A stretch of DNA of 32,807 nucleotides. Origin: Thermomicrobiales bacterium. GTDB taxonomy: Bacteria > Chloroflexota > Chloroflexia > Thermomicrobiales > UBA6265. Every line of letters starts with the position of its first letter. The stretch's first letter is position 1. The translations under genes and the position numbers were made by a program. This document shows positions 29,431 through 32,807 of this stretch, piece by piece. A model generated the notes under the pieces. It saw only the letters and a program-made list of their open reading frames with translations, was not told where the DNA came from and made no database searches. The stretch spans positions 18,277-51,083 of the forward strand of contig JAUJOZ010000033.1 of assembly GCA_030447415.1 (NCBI GenBank), given 5' to 3'.

Positions 29431-30342
29431 TCAACTCGGCGCGGTGGGTGGCGCGACGCCCAGCTCCGGACCCCGGGGCGCGGCGTCGCCGATGGCGGCG
29501 GCGCCGGTACCAAGGTAGGCCTCGATCACCCGCGGGTCACGCTGCACCTGGGCTGGGGTCCCATCGGCGATCTTGACGCCGTGGTCGAGGACGGCGACCT
29601 GGTCGGAGATGCCCATCACAACCTTCATGTCGTGCTCGATCAGCAGGATGGTCAGGTCAAGCTCGCGGCGCATCGTGTCGATGAAGCGGGTCAGCTGCGC
29701 GGTCTCCTGCGGGTTCATGCCGGCGGTCGGCTCGTCGAGCAGCAACAGCTTCGGGTCGCTGGCAAGCGCTCGCGCAATCTCCAGCCGCCGCTGGTCACCG
29801 TAGGCCAGGTTCTTGGCCGTGACCGGGCCCTTGCCGGCGAGGCCAACGTAGACCAGAAGCTCACGCGCCCGTTCGCGTGCCCGTCGCTCCTCCGTCTTGA
29901 CCGACGGGGATCGGAGGATGGCGCCGATCGGGCTAGAAGTCAGCCGGCAGTGCATCCCGATCAGGACGTTCTCGAGCGCGGTCATGTTGGCGAAGAGACG
30001 GATGTTCTGAAACGTGCGGGCAATGCCGCGGGCGGTGACCTGATCGGGCCGCAAACCCCTCCCGCCACCGACGATCGGCTGCCCGTCGAACACGATGTCA
30101 CCGGCGGTTGGCTCGTAGATGCCCGCGACCATGTTGAAGAAGGTGGTCTTGCCGGCGCCGTTGGGACCGATCAGGCCGGCGATGGCGCCCCGCGGGATGG
30201 CCATGTCGACGCCGTCGACCGCCACCAAACCACCGAAGCGCTTGGTGACGTCACGCGCGATGAGCACGGGCTCCACTTCGACCCCAGCGTTCGGGTTGGC
30301 GCCATCGGGTGGGCGGGTGGGCGGCCAGCCAGCGACACTCAC
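29431..30342 (-). CDS. livG: Branched-chain amino acid ABC transporter ATP-binding protein LivG
   Basis: A 303-residue ABC ATPase with a short N-terminal extension, then VLIARDVTKRFGGLVAVDGV, Walker A GPNGAGKTTFFNMVAG (typical LivG), ARTFQNIRLFANMTALENVL, the variant signature LAYGDQRRLEIARAL, Walker B LLLLDEPTAGMNPQE, and LIEHDMKVVMGISDQVAVLDHG. The GTG at 30342 overlaps the LivM stop (GTGA). The C-terminal ~25 residues after YLGTGAAAIGD are an unconserved Pro-rich tail. Confidence 0.93.
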   Translation of the reverse strand: MSVAGWPPTRPPDGANPNAGVEVEPVLIARDVTKRFGGLVAVDGVDMAIPRGAIAGLIGPNGAGKTTFFNMVAGIYEPTAGDIVFDGQPIVGGGRGLRPDQVTARGIARTFQNIRLFANMTALENVLIGMHCRLTSSPIGAILRSPSVKTEERRARERARELLVYVGLAGKGPVTAKNLAYGDQRRLEIARALASDPKLLLLDEPTAGMNPQETAQLTRFIDTMRRELDLTILLIEHDMKVVMGISDQVAVLDHGVKIADGTPAQVQRDPRVIEAYLGTGAAAIGDAAPRGPELGVAPPTAPS

Positions 30343-31556
30343 GCGCGCTCCCCCCGTGCGGGCTCATTCTCGCGCCGAAGGTCATAGAGCTGCTCGGTCT
30401 CCGCGGCGCGCACGTCCTCGCTCTCCGGCGTCATCTCAGCCTGCCGGCGGGCGCTCGGGATGAGGCCGCCCGGCCGCAACAGCATCATGGCGACCAAGGC
30501 CAGCCCGAACACGAGCAGGCGGTCGCTGGTGAGGTCGTGCTTAGCGAGGAAATCCCAGCCGATCGACCGGCCCAACGACTGCACAGGGTCTCGAAGCACC
30601 TCGGTCAGGATGCGATCAAAGGTGGCAAGCAGGAGGCCGCCGAAAATGACGCCGTAGATGTTCCCGAGCCCGCCGAGGATGACCATCGCCAGGACCATCA
30701 CCGAGACGGAGAACTCGAACTGGCTCGGGTGAACGTATTGGAAGGCGGCGGCGTAGACCGATCCCGCGAAGCCGGAAAAGGAGGCGCCGAGGGCGAACGC
30801 CCAGAGCTTGGTGGAGACGAGGTTGATGCCCATGCTCGCGGCGGCGATCTCATCCTCCCGGATCGCCTGCCAGGAGCGGCCGAGGCGTGAGTCGTAGAGC
30901 CGGGTAATCAGAAACACGGTCAGCACGCCGACCAGGAGCATCAACCAGTACCAGTTCCGCTGGTCGGTCGGACCGAAACTCAGGTCCATCCCGAGAAGCG
31001 AGAGGGTGGTCGGCTTGGCAATCGGGTTGACCCCACGGGTGCCGTTGGTGACCGTGTCGGCGTTGTAGAAGAAGTTGGGCACGATCTCGCCGAACCCCAG
31101 GGTGACGATCGCCAGGTAATCCCCGCGCAGGCGCAACGTCGGCGCGCCGAGGAGGACGCCGAAGATGGCCGCCGCGAGCCACGACACCGCCATCGCGGGC
31201 CAGAAATGCTGGAAAAACTCGGGAATCCAGCCTTGCTGCACAAAGTAACTGCCCGGCGATGTGAGGAAGGCGATGGTGTAGGCGCCGATGGCGAAGAAGG
31301 CCGCATAGCCGAGATCGAGGAGGCCGGCGTAGCCGACGACGACGTTGAGCCCCATCGCCAGGATGATGAAGACGAAGATGGACATGAATGAGCCGAGGCG
31401 GCCGATCCCGAGCGCCTTGTCGACGAACGGGTAGAGGAACATCAGCGCGAAGACGACCGCGAACCAGCCCAGCTTCCGGCGGGCGGCGCGCCGCTCCTCG
31501 CGCCGGTCAAAGGTTTCGCCGCCCGCTAGGGTGCGGACGTAGGATGCCCCGGCCAT
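30339..31556 (-). CDS. livM: Branched-chain amino acid ABC transporter permease LivM
   Basis: A 405-residue membrane protein with about nine to ten helices. LivM hallmarks are ILAMGLNVVVGYAGLLDLGYAAFFAIGAY, LRGDYLAIVTLGFGEIVPNF, the ATPase-contact loop SRLGRSWQAIREDEIAAASMGIN, and FAFALGASFSGFAGSVYAA-like and VILGGLGNIYGVIFGG segments. A hydrophilic C-terminal tail of about 40 residues is rich in Glu and Arg. It starts 3 nt after the LivH stop and overlaps the livG start, so the operon is tightly coupled. Confidence 0.93.
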   Translation of the reverse strand: MAGASYVRTLAGGETFDRREERRAARRKLGWFAVVFALMFLYPFVDKALGIGRLGSFMSIFVFIILAMGLNVVVGYAGLLDLGYAAFFAIGAYTIAFLTSPGSYFVQQGWIPEFFQHFWPAMAVSWLAAAIFGVLLGAPTLRLRGDYLAIVTLGFGEIVPNFFYNADTVTNGTRGVNPIAKPTTLSLLGMDLSFGPTDQRNWYWLMLLVGVLTVFLITRLYDSRLGRSWQAIREDEIAAASMGINLVSTKLWAFALGASFSGFAGSVYAAAFQYVHPSQFEFSVSVMVLAMVILGGLGNIYGVIFGGLLLATFDRILTEVLRDPVQSLGRSIGWDFLAKHDLTSDRLLVFGLALVAMMLLRPGGLIPSARRQAEMTPESEDVRAAETEQLYDLRRENEPARGERA

Positions 31557-31559
31557 CAG

Positions 31560-32534
31560 TTACACCTTGTCCACCGTCTGCTCACCCAGGAGCCCGCTGG
31601 GTCGGAAGATCATGACCAGCACTAGAACGCCGAAGATGACGGACAGCGTCCATTGCGCGCCCCACCCCGCGAAATACTCCTTCATGAACCCATCGCTCAT
31701 CGCCCAGACGATGCCGATGCAGAGCCCCCCAACAACCGCGCCCGCCATATTGCCGATGCCCCCGAGCACCGCCGCGGTGAAGGCAAACAGCCCATAGCGG
31801 AAGCCCATCTGGAACCGAGCGCTGTTGTTGTAGTAGAGCGCCATCATCCCCGCCGCACCGGCGAGCGCACCACCGAGGAGGAAGGCCGTGGCGATCGTTC
31901 GGTTGGTATCGATCCCCATCAGCGCGGCGGCCTCCCGGTCCTGCGCGGTCGCCCGCATCGCCTTGCCCGTGCGCGTGCGGTATACGAACCAGGTGAGGCC
32001 GATCAGCAGAGGGAGGGTGATGCCAAGCACCGCCAGGTCCAGGGGGCGGAGCCGGATTCGGGTTCCAAGATCAAACCACTCGTTGAGCACATTGTACGCG
32101 CGGTACTCGGTTGGAATGAGGGATGGCGGCGTGATCGGGTTCGACCCCTTCCAGTAGATGCCGATGTTCTGCAAGATAAAACTCACGCCGATGGCCGCGA
32201 TCAGCGGTGCCAGGCGCGGCGCGTTGCGGAGCCGCCGGTAGGCGATGCGGTCAATCCCGAAGTTGAGCAGCGCGCTAAAGAGCATAGCGCCCGCGAGGGC
32301 GAGTAGCGTGATGCCGATGATCGCGGTCGCGGAGGACTCACCGGTGACACCCGTGGCAGCCACGACCGTCACCGCGAAGAAGGCGCCCATCATGAAGACT
32401 TCGCCGTGGGCGAAGTTGATCAGCTCGACGATGCCGTAGACCAGCGTGTAGCCGAGGGCGATCAGCGAGATCAGCGCGCCGCTCGCAATGCCGATGATGA
32501 GGTACTGAATGAACAGGTTCTCGTTGAAGTGCAT
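31560..32534 (-). CDS. livH: Branched-chain amino acid ABC transporter permease LivH
   Basis: A 324-residue permease starting MHFNENLFIQYLIIGIASGA, then LISLIALGYTLVYGIVELINFAHGEVFMMGAF (the LivH NFAHGE box). Next are LRNAPRLAPLIAAIGVSFIL, the coupling region RTGKAMRATAQDREAAALMGIDTNRTI, and VLGGIGNMAGAVVGG near the end. The ATG at 32534 has a GGAGGG site just upstream and fits the family start. It is the first of four Liv genes here; a binding-protein gene would be expected further upstream, outside the window. Confidence 0.93.
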   Translation of the reverse strand: MHFNENLFIQYLIIGIASGALISLIALGYTLVYGIVELINFAHGEVFMMGAFFAVTVVAATGVTGESSATAIIGITLLALAGAMLFSALLNFGIDRIAYRRLRNAPRLAPLIAAIGVSFILQNIGIYWKGSNPITPPSLIPTEYRAYNVLNEWFDLGTRIRLRPLDLAVLGITLPLLIGLTWFVYRTRTGKAMRATAQDREAAALMGIDTNRTIATAFLLGGALAGAAGMMALYYNNSARFQMGFRYGLFAFTAAVLGGIGNMAGAVVGGLCIGIVWAMSDGFMKEYFAGWGAQWTLSVIFGVLVLVMIFRPSGLLGEQTVDKV

Positions 32535-32807
32535 GAGCCCTCCACAACGTCGATGCCGCGGCGGGCGCGTCGGCCAAGTCCAAGCCGGCGGCGGGAACAA
32601 CGGGAGCGGCGAGCTTGTTGCGGAGAAACGGCCGAGCGGGGGGGCGCCGGGGGGGGCGCGCCCCCCCCACCCCCAAAAAACAAAAACAAACGCGCCGGGG
32701 GTGTATAACCCACACAGTAACAGAAACACCCACAATAGCCGCGCAATCACCACACCTGAGGTGGGGGGGCCGGGGTGAGTCAAACACAACACATGAAAAC
32801 AACACAC
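32535..32807. other. Upstream of livH, then degraded window end
   Basis: The first ~60 bases are ordinary upstream sequence of livH. From about 32630 the sequence becomes homopolymer-rich (long C and G runs, then A-rich CAAAAACAAAC-like text) and does not resemble the rest of the genome. It is probably a low-quality assembly end; no gene is supported. Confidence 0.55.

Noticed and set aside
32640..32770. A-rich and C/G-homopolymer stretch, at first sight an AT-rich origin or transposon end
   Set aside because: The text is low-complexity, unlike the rest of the genome, and sits at the extreme window end; assembly artefact is far likelier.
1..32807. CRISPR array, phage genes, toxin-antitoxin pair or defence island
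   Set aside because: No regularly spaced repeats, phage structural genes or known defence domains were seen on either strand.

Overview
This is a high-GC bacterial window with operons packed tightly on both strands. Gene content and style suggest a thermophilic or soil Chloroflexota, most like the Thermomicrobia (Sphaerobacter-type). The clues are GTG starts, 4-8 nt gene overlaps, LLM-family F420-type oxidoreductases, Liv and Dpp transporters, polyprenol-dependent membrane glycosyltransferases, and an LPNTG-anchored surface protein in what would be a monoderm envelope. This placement is inference from recognisable families; no rRNA or tRNA was found. Both ends of the window (about 1-130 and 32560-32807) are homopolymer-rich and look like degraded assembly ends rather than real biology.

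Layout. 0.2-0.84 kb (-): N-terminal part of a biotin carboxylase, interrupted by a stop. 1.0-2.8 kb (+): a methyltransferase translationally coupled to an LLM-class oxidoreductase. 3.3-4.5 kb (+): an M24 'pita-bread' protein that has lost several metal ligands. 4.9-8.5 kb (+): a promoter followed by a GT2 glycosyltransferase, a methyltransferase and a GT39-like membrane glycosyltransferase, probably a polyprenyl-phosphate-sugar glycosylation operon. 8.7-9.3 kb (+): pdxH. 9.5-11.6 kb (-): alpha-glucan phosphorylase.

11.7-19.5 kb is an accessory, decaying stretch. It holds a small LuxR-type HTH gene, a frameshifted LPNTG surface protein with calcium-binding type-3 repeats, and a frameshifted SDR. 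An IS5-like element flanked by CTAG is inserted exactly at the SDR stop codon. Its transposase gene is itself split by a 133-bp MITE-like insertion, and the element appears to carry a passenger methyltransferase. Next come an AadA-like nucleotidyltransferase and a small minus-strand operon in which one gene has a frameshift and the next an in-frame UGA.

19.7-25.1 kb (+): a Tat-type dipeptide/oligopeptide-binding protein and two permeases (no ATPase genes follow), then a multi-pass mannosyltransferase-like protein. 25.3-28.4 kb (-): cupin, ureohydrolase, GNAT acetyltransferase and SDR, the last three overlapping end to end. 28.6-32.5 kb (-): branched-chain amino acid transporter genes livH-livM-livG-livF; the binding-protein gene is not in the window.

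The most useful structural observations are the nested transposon at 14.36-16.86 kb, a dispersed hairpin repeat found twice (2.8 and 25.2 kb) with a compensatory base-pair change, and the concentration of gene-breaking lesions between 12.4 and 19.3 kb while nearly all flanking genes are intact. I did not find a convincing new defence, secondary-metabolite or CRISPR-type system.
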